A stretch of 18,494 bases of DNA, from NCBI GenBank assembly GCA_015485245.1, contig WFTY01000469.1:1-18494 (forward strand), given 5' to 3'. The position numbers were made by a program, and so were the translations under genes. The stretch's first letter is position 1; every line of letters begins with the position of its first letter. Source of the stretch: Anaerolineales bacterium (GTDB lineage: Bacteria > Chloroflexota > Anaerolineae > Anaerolineales > UBA11858). Below the pieces are notes generated by a model, which was not told where the DNA came from, made no database searches, and worked only from the letters and a program-made list of their open reading frames with translations. Of this stretch, positions 7,251 to 14,801 are shown in pieces.

Positions 7251-8387
7251 ATGAGTAGATGGCCAGGTAAATATGTCATTGGGTTGACTGGCAACATCGC
7301 CACTGGAAAAAGCGTGGTGCGTAAGATGCTGGAGCACCTGGGGGCATATGGTATCGACGCGGATGCCTTGAGCCACCGGGCGATCGCGCCTGGAGCGCCG
7401 GGCTACCAGCAGGTGATTGACACCTTTGGGAAGTGGATCCTCGCGCCGGATGGTCAGGTAGACCGCCAAAAACTGGCTCGCCTGGTGTTTCCCGATGCCG
7501 AAGCACTGGCCTCCCTGGAGGCTATCATCCATCCCCTGGTGCGTGAGGCGATTGACGTGCTTGTCGGGCGGGCGAAATCGCCGGTCATCGTCATTGAGGC
7601 GATCAAGTTGCTGGAAGGGGAATTGAAATCTTATTGTGATGCCATCTGGGTGACGCATGCCTCGCCGGAGTTGCAGGAGGCTCGTCTGGTGGAGCGGCGT
7701 AACCTTTCGCCGGAAGAGGCGCGCAACCGGATCGCGGCACAGGGGGCCCAGGAGGCAAAGATCAAGGCCGCGGATGTGGTGATCTTCAACGAAGCGAGCT
7801 TTGAAAAAACCTGGGAGCAGGTGTTGGCCGCCTGGAAGCGCACCGTTCCCGCAATTGAAACGGTTACCTCCTCCGCGACCGAGCCAGCGACCAAGGGGGA
7901 GTTGTGGGTCAGCCGCGCCGGCCCTGCAGAAGCGGAACAGATTGCTCAGTTTGTCACCCGCGTCAGCGGCGGCGCCCGCCGCCTGAGCCGCATGGACGTG
8001 ATGGCCGCCTTTGGGGAGAAGGCTTTCCTGCTCCTCTTCTCCGAAGACACCTTACTTGGCGTGCTGGGCTGGCAGGTGGAGAATCTGGTTGCCCGTGTGG
8101 ATGATGTGTTGCTTGACGATGCGGCGCCGTTGGATGCTGCCCTGCCGGCGATGATGACCGCCGTGGAGGAGGCCTCCCATGATTTGCTGTGTGAGGCTAT
8201 TTTGGTCTTTCTGCCCCCAGAGCTGGCCCGTCATCAAGCAGTCTGGCAGGAGATGGGGTACAGCCCGCGCGCGGTGAAGGATTTGGGCGTAAGCGCCTGG
8301 CAGGAAGCGGCTGTTGAATCGATGCCGCCGGGGACAGTTCTGTTTTTCAAACAATTACGCAGAGACCGCGTGTTGCGGCCAGTATAA
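7251..8387 (+). CDS. coaE: Dephospho-CoA kinase with extra C-terminal GNAT-like domain
   Basis: Residues 1 to about 203 are dephospho-CoA kinase, the last step of CoA synthesis (ATP phosphorylates the ribose 3'-OH of dephospho-CoA). The P-loop is GNIATGKS (14-21), and an Asp-containing substrate motif lies in YGIDADALSHRAI. The lid region has RNLSPEEARNRIAAQ, and the typical end is ADVVIFNEASFEKTWEQV. Usual CoaE is about 200 aa, but this protein is 378 aa. A Thr/Ser/Ala/Pro linker leads to a second domain (about 218-378) starting LWVSRAGPAEAEQIAQF, which resembles the opening of GNAT acetyltransferases, with a likely core strand in TLLGVLGWQVENLVARV. I see no clear acetyl-CoA loop, so its activity is uncertain. 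ATG 7251 has GGGAG (7241-7245) upstream. The stop codon abuts the start codon of cdaA (TAAATG). Confidence 0.88.
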   Translation: MSRWPGKYVIGLTGNIATGKSVVRKMLEHLGAYGIDADALSHRAIAPGAPGYQQVIDTFGKWILAPDGQVDRQKLARLVFPDAEALASLEAIIHPLVREAIDVLVGRAKSPVIVIEAIKLLEGELKSYCDAIWVTHASPELQEARLVERRNLSPEEARNRIAAQGAQEAKIKAADVVIFNEASFEKTWEQVLAAWKRTVPAIETVTSSATEPATKGELWVSRAGPAEAEQIAQFVTRVSGGARRLSRMDVMAAFGEKAFLLLFSEDTLLGVLGWQVENLVARVDDVLLDDAAPLDAALPAMMTAVEEASHDLLCEAILVFLPPELARHQAVWQEMGYSPRAVKDLGVSAWQEAAVESMPPGTVLFFKQLRRDRVLRPV

Positions 8388-9245
8388 ATGGATTACATCT
8401 TCTTTATCTTCGAACGGCTGGATTGGTTCGGTGTTGTTGATATATTGTTGGTGACAGCCGTTTTCTTTGTAATCCTGCTGGTGCTGCGCGATACGCAGGC
8501 CATTGTCTTGTTGCGTGGGGGGCTGATCCTGATTGCTGTGCTGGGCCTGTTGACCAGCCTGGAGGTGCTGCCAGCCTTTTCCTGGCTGGTGAGTAACACC
8601 CTGCCTGCCCTGTTGTTCGCCATTCCCGTGATTTTCGCGCCGGAGATTCGTCGTGCCCTGGAGCGGCTGGGGCACACCGGCACGTTGGTGACGGCTGGTC
8701 AGCATGAGGATACGCAGGTGATTGACGAGGTCGTCAGCGCGGTCACGCGCCTCTCCGATCGAAAACATGGCGCCTTGATCGTGTTGCAACGCGCCGATAG
8801 CCTGCAAGAATACGTGCATACCGGCGTCCCACTGAATGCCCGCGTCACCGCGGAACTGCTCTTGCAGATTTTCTATCCCAACACGCCGTTGCACGATGGC
8901 GCGGTGATTATCAAGGATGATATGATCCTGGCGGCCTCGTGCGTGATGCCGCTCTCGACCAGTGGAAGCCTGGTGACCACGCCGGAGCGCAAAATGGGGT
9001 TGCGCCATCGCGCCGCGTTAGGAACATCCGAAGTTGCTGACGCTGTGGCTGTGGTCGTTTCGGAAGAAACCGGGGCCATTTCCATCACCCATCGCGGCCG
9101 AATGATTAGCAACCTCACCGATGAGCGCTTGAAGAATATTTTGCTCACCTTCTTTCAGCCCTCCAGGCCGAAAAACTTTGTCGCCGCGTTTTTCGCTACC
9201 GTCTTCCCTGACTGGAATTCGCGGCGCTGGGAGAGGCGATCATGA
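8388..9245 (+). CDS. cdaA: Membrane diadenylate cyclase CdaA (DacA)
   Basis: Makes cyclic di-AMP from two ATP. The protein is 285 aa, the usual CdaA length. Three N-terminal membrane helices (roughly residues 13-33, 38-58 and 65-85) precede the DAC domain. Both catalytic motifs are present: HDGA (169-172, in PLHDGAVII) and RHR (206-208, in GLRHRAALG). This architecture is CdaA, not the DNA-scanning DisA. The next gene, cdaR, encodes its usual partner and overlaps by 4 bp (ATGA). c-di-AMP usually controls potassium and osmolyte transport; no target gene or c-di-AMP riboswitch is visible here. Confidence 0.95.
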   Translation: MDYIFFIFERLDWFGVVDILLVTAVFFVILLVLRDTQAIVLLRGGLILIAVLGLLTSLEVLPAFSWLVSNTLPALLFAIPVIFAPEIRRALERLGHTGTLVTAGQHEDTQVIDEVVSAVTRLSDRKHGALIVLQRADSLQEYVHTGVPLNARVTAELLLQIFYPNTPLHDGAVIIKDDMILAASCVMPLSTSGSLVTTPERKMGLRHRAALGTSEVADAVAVVVSEETGAISITHRGRMISNLTDERLKNILLTFFQPSRPKNFVAAFFATVFPDWNSRRWERRS

Positions 9246-10504
9246 AGCAGGATCGTCCGCGCTGGCTGGCGCGCAACTTTGGCACGTTGCTGCTGGCATT
9301 TATCCTGGCGGTGGTGGTGTGGGTCTCCGCTGTCACCTCGGCGGACCCGAACCGGGAGCAAACTTTCCTTGTCCCCGTGGAGGTGGTTGGTCTGCGCACC
9401 GATCTGGAGGTGATCACTGCGCTGCCGGATGAATTGGAGCTTGTTTTGCTGGCCCCCAACAGCATTCTGATGCAGATTGCGGAGGACCCTGGCGCCCTGG
9501 TCGCCTGGATGGACCTCTCGCAACTTGGCCCGGGGCGGTTCGTGGTCTCGGTGCAATATCAGGTCTCTGAACGCTATCGCCCGGTGCGCGTGGTGCGCGC
9601 CAACCCGCAGAGCGTTGAGTTGACCCTTGAAGAGCTGGTCGCCAAAACGTTACCTATTGAGACCAACGTGCAGGGCGAACCGGCGCTGGGGTATCAGGCT
9701 GCCGACCCCGAGTGGAGCGCACAACAGGTGGAGGTCTCCGGGCGCGCTTCTCAGGTGGAGCGCGTGGCCACAGTGAAAGCCACGCTGAACATCGAGGGCG
9801 CCAATGAGACGATTGAGCGCGCCGTCCGTCTGGTGGCTTTGGACGCGGAAGGCAAGCCGGTTAACGATGTCACCCTGAAACCGAATGAGGTCACCGTTGT
9901 TCAGACGATCACGCTGCGCGGCGGATATCGCAATATGGTGGTTAAGGTGGTCACCACCGGTCAGGTGGCTGAAGGGTATCGCCAGACGAGCATTTCCGTC
10001 TCGCCGCCGAACGTGATGGTCTTTTCGGCTGATCCGCAATTGGTCGATCAGTTGCCCGGCTATGTGGAGACCGCGCCGCTGGATATCACCGGCGCGGTAG
10101 ATGATATCGAGACCGTTCTCAGCCTCGATCTGCCGGACGGCGTTTCGGTGATCGGCGATCCGAACGTGCTGGTGCAGGCGGGCATCGCCGCGATGGAAGG
10201 GAATATTAAAATCATTCGCCTGGTGGAGACGATCGGTCTGCTGCCGGAGATGGAAGCCTCCGTCGCCCCGGATACGGTGGACGTGATTTTGTATGGCCCG
10301 TTGCCGGTGTTGGACACGCTGACGGAGACGGATGTGCGCGTTGTTCTTGATCTGACGGGCCTGGAAGAGGGAATCCATCAGCTCACGCCGGAGGTGATTA
10401 TCCTGCCCGAGCGTGTGCGCGTGGAGACGATTTCCCCCGAAACGGTCGAGGTGGAGATCCGCGCCGCAGACGCGCTGACCCCTACGCCGGGAGCAGGCCC
10501 TTGA
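9242..10504 (+). CDS. cdaR: CdaR, YbbR-repeat regulator of diadenylate cyclase
   Basis: A single N-terminal membrane helix (about residues 13-31, NFGTLLLAFILAVVVWVSAV) anchors an extracytoplasmic region built of about four YbbR-type repeats (roughly 40-120, 125-215, 218-305, 310-405). Recurrent signs are phrases such as LPIETNVQGEPALGYQA, VEVSGRASQVERV and SVSPPNVMVFSADP. In Firmicutes CdaR binds and modulates CdaA, and the 4-bp overlap with cdaA here suggests translational coupling and the same role. The C-terminus ends in a short Thr/Pro/Gly tail. Length (420 aa) is normal for the family. Confidence 0.9.
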   Translation: MKQDRPRWLARNFGTLLLAFILAVVVWVSAVTSADPNREQTFLVPVEVVGLRTDLEVITALPDELELVLLAPNSILMQIAEDPGALVAWMDLSQLGPGRFVVSVQYQVSERYRPVRVVRANPQSVELTLEELVAKTLPIETNVQGEPALGYQAADPEWSAQQVEVSGRASQVERVATVKATLNIEGANETIERAVRLVALDAEGKPVNDVTLKPNEVTVVQTITLRGGYRNMVVKVVTTGQVAEGYRQTSISVSPPNVMVFSADPQLVDQLPGYVETAPLDITGAVDDIETVLSLDLPDGVSVIGDPNVLVQAGIAAMEGNIKIIRLVETIGLLPEMEASVAPDTVDVILYGPLPVLDTLTETDVRVVLDLTGLEEGIHQLTPEVIILPERVRVETISPETVEVEIRAADALTPTPGAGP

Positions 10505-10538
10505 TGGCGACGAGAGATCAGAGTTTGAGCGAACGTCC

Positions 10539-11918
10539 ATGAGAAAACCGGTTGTCGCCCTGGTCGGGCGCCCCAACGTTGGCAAGAGCACATTGTTCAA
10601 CCGCCTGGTGCAGGAGCGCCTGGCGGTGGTGGATGACGTTCCCGGCACGACCCGGGATCGGTTGATGGCTGAAGCTGAGTGGGGGGGGTATCTCTTTGAT
10701 GTCGTGGATACCGGCGGCATTGATCCTACGCAGGTTAGCGCCGGGAAGCAGAAAGCGCCCCTCTCTGTGGGGTCGGCGGAGTTCATTGAGGAAATCCGCA
10801 CCCAGGCGGAGATCGCCATTCGCGAGGCCGACGTGGTTCTCTTCCTCACCGATGTACAAAACGGCGTTACCCCTGCAGACGAAGAGATCGCCCAGATACT
10901 GCGCCGCTTCCAGCGCGAGGTGGAGGGCGAACCCTGGCCGCCGGTGCTGCTGGTGGTCAACAAGTGTGAAACCGAATCCAGCCGCGCCCAGGCGCTGCAA
11001 TTCTACGAGCTGGGGATGGGAGATCCTTTTCCTGTCTCGGCGCTGCATGGCAAAGGGACCGGTGATCTGCTCGACGCGGTGGTGGATACCTTTAAGTCCT
11101 GGGTGGGGGAGCAGGAGGAAGACGACTCGGTCAAGATTTCCATTGTGGGCAAACCCAATGTTGGCAAGTCCACCCTGTTGAACCGCCTTGTTGGTGAGCC
11201 GCGCGCCATCGTCAGCCCAATCGCCGGGACGACGCGCGACGCGGTGGATACCCGTTTGGAATATGAGGGCATCCCTATTACGTTGATTGATACCGCCGGC
11301 ATTCGTCGTCGCGGCAAGGTCGCCCCTGGGGTGGAGAAGTATAGCGTGTTGCGTTCCATGCAGGCCATCCGCCGCTCAGATGTCGCCTTACTGTTGATCG
11401 ACGCTGAGCAGGGCGTCACCGCGCAGGATGCTCACATTGCCGGGTATATCCTCAAGGCGTGGGGGAGCGCGGTGGTGGTGGTTAACAAGTGGGACGCAAT
11501 TCCCAAGGACAGCTACACGCTCAATGAGTATACTGCGCATGTGCGTCAGGAATTAAACTTCATGGATTATGTGCCGGTGTTGTTTATCTCTGCCAAAACC
11601 GGTCAGCGTGTCCATAAAGTGCTCCCCACCGCGCTGCAGGTGCAGGAAGAGCGTCTGGTGCGCATCACCACCGGGCAGTTGAATCGCCTGATGCGCGAGG
11701 CGGTGGATCGGCATCCGTCACCTTCAAAAGGGGGAAAACACTTGAAGATTTATTATGCCTCCCAGGTGAGCAGCGCCCCTCCTACTTTTGTGTTGCACGT
11801 CAACGACCCGGAGCTGGCGCATTTCACCTACATGCGCTACTTGGAGAACCGCATCCGCGAGCACTACCCTTTCCTGGGCACGCCGATCCGCTTGTTGCTG
11901 CGCGGCCGCCGGGAGTAG
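10539..11918 (+). CDS. der: Ribosome-assembly GTPase Der (EngA)
   Basis: Double-GTPase needed for maturation of the 50S subunit; 459 aa, normal length. Domain 1: G1 GRPNVGKS (10-17), G2 Thr in PGTTRDR, G3 DTGG (57-60), G4 NKCE (141-144). Domain 2: G1 GKPNVGKS (204-211), G2 AGTTRDA, G3 DTAGI, G4 NKWD (316-319), G5 SAKTG. The C-terminal KH-like domain ends TPIRLLLRGRRE, typical of Der. The first G4 has Glu where the consensus NKxD has Asp. The start ATG at 10539 has no clear ribosome site but overlaps the stop of a 12-codon ORF that itself begins on the cdaR stop, so coupling may supply initiation. Confidence 0.97.
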   Translation: MRKPVVALVGRPNVGKSTLFNRLVQERLAVVDDVPGTTRDRLMAEAEWGGYLFDVVDTGGIDPTQVSAGKQKAPLSVGSAEFIEEIRTQAEIAIREADVVLFLTDVQNGVTPADEEIAQILRRFQREVEGEPWPPVLLVVNKCETESSRAQALQFYELGMGDPFPVSALHGKGTGDLLDAVVDTFKSWVGEQEEDDSVKISIVGKPNVGKSTLLNRLVGEPRAIVSPIAGTTRDAVDTRLEYEGIPITLIDTAGIRRRGKVAPGVEKYSVLRSMQAIRRSDVALLLIDAEQGVTAQDAHIAGYILKAWGSAVVVVNKWDAIPKDSYTLNEYTAHVRQELNFMDYVPVLFISAKTGQRVHKVLPTALQVQEERLVRITTGQLNRLMREAVDRHPSPSKGGKHLKIYYASQVSSAPPTFVLHVNDPELAHFTYMRYLENRIREHYPFLGTPIRLLLRGRRE

Positions 11919-12030
11919 CAGGGGGCACAGCGCAGGGTTTCAACCATGCGCCTTCGCGTAACCGGGAAATCATCGGGGAAGCCATCAAGCATATTTCGGA
12001 AAAGACAATGGCGTAGCGCCCGAATGTGGC
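11919..12030. other. Intergenic region after der with a small dyad
   Basis: A 22-nt dyad (11930-11951: GCGCA, mismatch, GGTT, TC, AACC, mismatch, TGCGC) follows the der stop. It lacks a T tract, so it is not a convincing intrinsic terminator. No gene is seen before the next promoter. Confidence 0.45.
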
Positions 12031-12060
12031 TTGACTGGCGCGCCGCGCGAGTGCTATAAT
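12031..12060 (+). promoter_or_regulatory. Sigma-70-type promoter of the regulator and microcompartment operon
   Basis: TTGACT (12031-12036), an 18-bp spacer and TATAAT (12055-12060). Transcription would start near 12067. An 8-bp palindrome AACATGTT (12077-12084) lies just downstream of the start point, a position suited to an operator for the regulator encoded next; this role is inferred. Confidence 0.82.
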
Positions 12061-12120
12061 CATCCTGGAAATATGGAACATGTTGGTACAGGTTCGGTGT
12101 CGTTCGTGAGGCTGCAAAAC

Positions 12121-12912
12121 ATGAACGGTGAAAAGCAGGCCAGGCCGCTTTACCAGGTGCTCGTTAAGACCATTCTGGAGCAAATCCGCACGGGTGAATT
12201 GCAGCCCAACCAGCGCCTGCCCTCGGAGGGCGAGCTTTGCCGCATTCATTCGGTGGGGCGCAACACCGTCCGACGGGCGCTCCAGGAGTTGAATCTGCGC
12301 GGCGTGGTTAAAACCGTCCCCGGGGTGGGCACCTTTGTGGTGGATGCGCGTCTGGATAAGACCGCCCACGTGCTTTATGGCTTCAGTGACGAGATGCAGT
12401 TGCACCAGCGCCAGGTCTCCAGCCACGTGCTGGATGCCAGGCTGATCGCTGCAGACCCTTTCCTGGCACGACGGTTGCAAATTCAGCTTGGCGCGGAGGT
12501 GGTTTTTCTCTATCGCGTGCGTCAGGTTGACGGCGAACCGGCGGCCATCGAGCGGGCTTACCTGCCGCACAATCTCTGCCCGGGGATTTTGCAACATGAC
12601 TTTACCCGGCAGTCGCTTTATCATGTGCTGGCGACGGAGTACGGGCGGCGACCTGACCATGCCGAACAGGTCATTGAAGCTACGCTGGCGACAGAAGAAG
12701 TGGCTCGCCTGCTGAACCTCACCCCGCCAGCCGTGGTCTTCGTCTTCCACCGTGAGACGCGGCTTGCCGGTGGTCAGGTGATCGAATATGTGGACTCCGA
12801 GTTGCGCGCCGATCGTTTCCGCTTCCTTGCCCACCTCAGCCTGGGGGAGCGCCTGGAGGAATCCGCATTTCGCCGTTTACCGGTGTTGTTCGACGCCGGG
12901 GCCGGAGATTGA
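12121..12912 (+). CDS. GntR-family (HutC/UTRA type) transcriptional regulator
   Basis: Residues 1 to about 75 are a GntR winged helix: RPLYQVLVKTILEQIRTGEL, LPSEGELCRIHSVGRNTVRRAL (the RNTVRRAL recognition helix is at 47-54), then wing PGVGTFVVDAR. Residues about 80-240 form a UTRA effector domain, recognisable from the VFLYRVRQVDGEPAAIERAYLP and EATLATEEVARLL regions; such domains bind small metabolites, often sugar phosphates. ATG 12121 is preferred: it has GAGG (12108-12111) upstream and gives the family length (263 aa). ATG 12073 would be almost leaderless, and TTG 12031 lies in the -35 box. As first gene of the microcompartment operon it is likely an autoregulator, responding perhaps to a pentose phosphate; that ligand is an inference. 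Confidence 0.9.
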   Translation: MNGEKQARPLYQVLVKTILEQIRTGELQPNQRLPSEGELCRIHSVGRNTVRRALQELNLRGVVKTVPGVGTFVVDARLDKTAHVLYGFSDEMQLHQRQVSSHVLDARLIAADPFLARRLQIQLGAEVVFLYRVRQVDGEPAAIERAYLPHNLCPGILQHDFTRQSLYHVLATEYGRRPDHAEQVIEATLATEEVARLLNLTPPAVVFVFHRETRLAGGQVIEYVDSELRADRFRFLAHLSLGERLEESAFRRLPVLFDAGAGD

Positions 12913-12939
12913 CCTCGCATAGGAGAAAGTTGTCGCACG

Positions 12940-13548
12940 ATGACGATTCCAGCGGACGCCGAATTGCATGAAATTGTGCATCGCGTGGTGGCGCAGATGA
13001 TGAACGCGGGGGCGGCCGCACCCGCGGTAAATCCTGCTCCTGCGGTTTCCGCGCTTGGGGAGGAGATCTCCGTTCCCCGCGGCGGCCTGATCGCCATTGG
13101 AGCAGATCATGGCGGTTATGCTTTGAAGGGCGAGTTGATCGCTCACCTGCAAAAGCAGGGCTACCGTGTGGAGGATTGTGGCACTTACGGTACAGAGTCG
13201 GTGGATTATCCCGATTTCGCCTACGCCGTCGCTCGCATGGTGGGGCGCGGCGAGGCCTGGCGGGGTATTATCATCGATGGGGCAGGCATCGGTAGCTGCA
13301 TGGCTGCCAACAAGGTGCGCGGCGTGCGCGCAGCGATGTGTTACGATCACGCCACCGCGATCAACAGCCGCGAGCACAACGACGCCAATGTGCTTACCCT
13401 GGGCGCCGGATTGATTGGCCCTAACCTGGCGCGACAGATCGTGGACGCCTGGCTGACGACAGATTTTGGCGGTGGGCGGCACGCCCGCCGTGTGAGTAAA
13501 ATTATGGCGATTGAACGGCGGGAGGCTTCTCCCTCCCGCCCTGAGTGA
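12940..13548 (+). CDS. rpiB: Microcompartment-associated RpiB-like isomerase with N-terminal encapsulation-peptide-like helix
   Basis: Homologue of ribose-5-phosphate isomerase B, 202 aa against about 145-150 for ordinary RpiB. Residues 5-20 (ADAELHEIVHRVVAQM) form an amphipathic helix, followed by an Ala/Pro linker (about 23-45), the design of microcompartment cargo tags. The enzyme domain starts near residue 50: ADHGGYALK (His57), SREHNDANVL (His146, equivalent to E. coli His99) and RHARRVSKI. The catalytic-loop sequence is IIIDGAGIGSCMAANK. The position of E. coli Cys66 is Asp113, that of Thr68 is Ala115, and a Cys lies at 120. The mycobacterial alternative base (Glu75) is not there either. 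It may be an isomerase with different chemistry or substrate. AGGAGA (12921-12926) is rather far from the ATG. Confidence 0.88.
   Translation: MTIPADAELHEIVHRVVAQMMNAGAAAPAVNPAPAVSALGEEISVPRGGLIAIGADHGGYALKGELIAHLQKQGYRVEDCGTYGTESVDYPDFAYAVARMVGRGEAWRGIIIDGAGIGSCMAANKVRGVRAAMCYDHATAINSREHNDANVLTLGAGLIGPNLARQIVDAWLTTDFGGGRHARRVSKIMAIERREASPSRPE
13517..13540 (+). promoter_or_regulatory. Stem-loop at the rpiB-deoC junction
   Basis: GGCGGGAGG (13517-13525) pairs perfectly with CCTCCCGCC (13532-13540) around CTTCTC. It lies in the last codons of the rpiB gene and ends about 20 nt before the deoC ATG, with no T tract after it. The stem buries the only strong Shine-Dalgarno-like run (GGGAGG) near deoC. 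Roles in mRNA stability or relative expression are possible. Confidence 0.55.
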
Positions 13549-13560
13549 TTGAGTGTAATT

Positions 13561-14487
13561 ATGGCACCGGATCAGAAATTTGTTGAAGAACTGGTTGAGA
13601 TCATCACCCGCGAAGTGCTGATCGCCCTCTCGGAGCAGGAGCACCTTCAGGCCCATTCTGACGGAGATCACTGCACCGAGGAGTGCGCCGAGGGTATTTG
13701 CGTGCGCACCTGTTATGACCGTGTCGGGCGCGCGGTAAGCGCCGGGGCGACGCGGCTGACCTCCTCCCTGGGTGGTATCCCCGAAGACCCCAGCATCGCC
13801 AGCATGATTGATCACACGCTGTTGAAACCGGATGCCACCCACGATCAGATCGCGCAGTTGTGCTACGAGGCGCGCAAATATGAGTTTGCCTCTGTTTGCG
13901 TCAACCCGGCTTTCGTCAAGCTGTGTGCCGAGCTGTTGCGGGGCAGCCCTGTCAAGGTCTGCACGGTGATTGGCTTCCCGTTAGGGGCGACTTCGCCGGA
14001 GGCCAAAGCCTACGAAGCTGAGCAGGCCATCCGCGACGGGGCCACCGAGATTGACATGGTGATTAACATCGGCGCGCTCAAGGCCAAAGATTTTGATCTG
14101 GTGGCGCGCGATATCAGCGGCGTGGTGCAAGTGGCGCACGCTGCCGGTGCTCTGGTCAAGGTGATTATCGAGACCGCCCTGCTCACCCACGACGAGAAGG
14201 TCACCGCGTGCCTGTTGGCGAAGGAAGCGGGCGCAGATTACGTCAAGACCTCCACCGGCTTCTCCGGCGGCGGGGCGACGGTGGAAGATATCGCTCTGAT
14301 GCGCCGTGTGGTCGGCCCGGAGATCGGCGTCAAGGCCTCCGGCGGTGTGCGCACGTATGAGGACGCTATTAACATGGTCAAGGCCGGTGCGACGCGCATT
14401 GGCGCCAGTGCAGGCGTGAAGATTGTGCAGGGTGAAAAGCGCGAGGCGCATGAAGGCGTCCCCGCGGTGGCGTCAACGGCGTATTAG
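13561..14487 (+). CDS. deoC: Deoxyribose-phosphate aldolase with N-terminal encapsulation-peptide-like helix and Cys cluster
   Basis: Class I aldolase splitting 2-deoxyribose-5-phosphate into glyceraldehyde-3-phosphate and acetaldehyde. Catalytic residues are in place: Asp165 (EIDMVINIG), Schiff-base Lys229 (VKTSTGF) and Lys258 (GVKASGG). The aldolase domain starts about residue 80 (MIDHTLLKPDAT). The 80-residue extension has an amphipathic helix (residues 5-23, QKFVEELVEIITREVLIAL), a cargo-tag feature, then four cysteines spaced C-x3-C-x4-C-x3-C (38, 42, 47, 51), which could bind a metal or iron-sulfur cluster. This enzyme is the signature of SPU-type microcompartments. ATG 13561 (308 aa) is chosen over TTG 13549; neither has a good ribosome site, so coupling to rpiB is likely. 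Confidence 0.93.
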   Translation: MAPDQKFVEELVEIITREVLIALSEQEHLQAHSDGDHCTEECAEGICVRTCYDRVGRAVSAGATRLTSSLGGIPEDPSIASMIDHTLLKPDATHDQIAQLCYEARKYEFASVCVNPAFVKLCAELLRGSPVKVCTVIGFPLGATSPEAKAYEAEQAIRDGATEIDMVINIGALKAKDFDLVARDISGVVQVAHAAGALVKVIIETALLTHDEKVTACLLAKEAGADYVKTSTGFSGGGATVEDIALMRRVVGPEIGVKASGGVRTYEDAINMVKAGATRIGASAGVKIVQGEKREAHEGVPAVASTAY

Positions 14488-14493
14488 TGGCGT

Positions 14494-14784
14494 ATGTTGA
14501 TTGCACGCGTGATCGGCGAAACGATCGCTACGGTCAAGAACGAACGCGTTCGCGGGACAAAACTGTTGATTTGCCGTCAGACGGATCACACCGGCAAACC
14601 GATCGGCAAGCCCTATGTCGCCGTGGATTTGGTGGATGCCGGGGTGGGTGATCTGGTGCTCACCGGCCATGGTTCGGCGGCGCGGCAAACGCATATCACC
14701 AAGGACACGCCCGTGGATGCGGTGGTCAACGCGGTGATTGACCACCTTGAAGTGGATGGCGAGATCGTCTTCCGTAAAACCTGA
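14494..14784 (+). CDS. Microcompartment vertex protein, EutN/CcmL family (BMC-P), copy 1
   Basis: Small beta-barrel shell protein (96 aa) that forms pentamers capping the vertices of the icosahedral shell. Family features are the start MLIARVIGETIATVK, the segment GKPYVAVDLVDAGVGDLVL, and the end VDAVVNAVIDHLEVDGEIVF. It begins 6 nt after the deoC stop with little ribosome site, suggesting coupled translation. A hand alignment to the next gene gives 61 identical of 96 positions without gaps, so the two arose by tandem duplication. Confidence 0.93.
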   Translation: MLIARVIGETIATVKNERVRGTKLLICRQTDHTGKPIGKPYVAVDLVDAGVGDLVLTGHGSAARQTHITKDTPVDAVVNAVIDHLEVDGEIVFRKT

Positions 14785-14801
14785 GATGCACAGGTGAAGG
14801 C

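Noticed and set aside
11930..11951. Dyad after der as an intrinsic terminator
   Set aside because: The stem is broken by mismatches and there is no T tract.
12031..12120. Longer GntR start sites (TTG 12031, ATG 12073)
   Set aside because: The first is the -35 box itself; the second would be nearly leaderless and adds residues not typical of the family.
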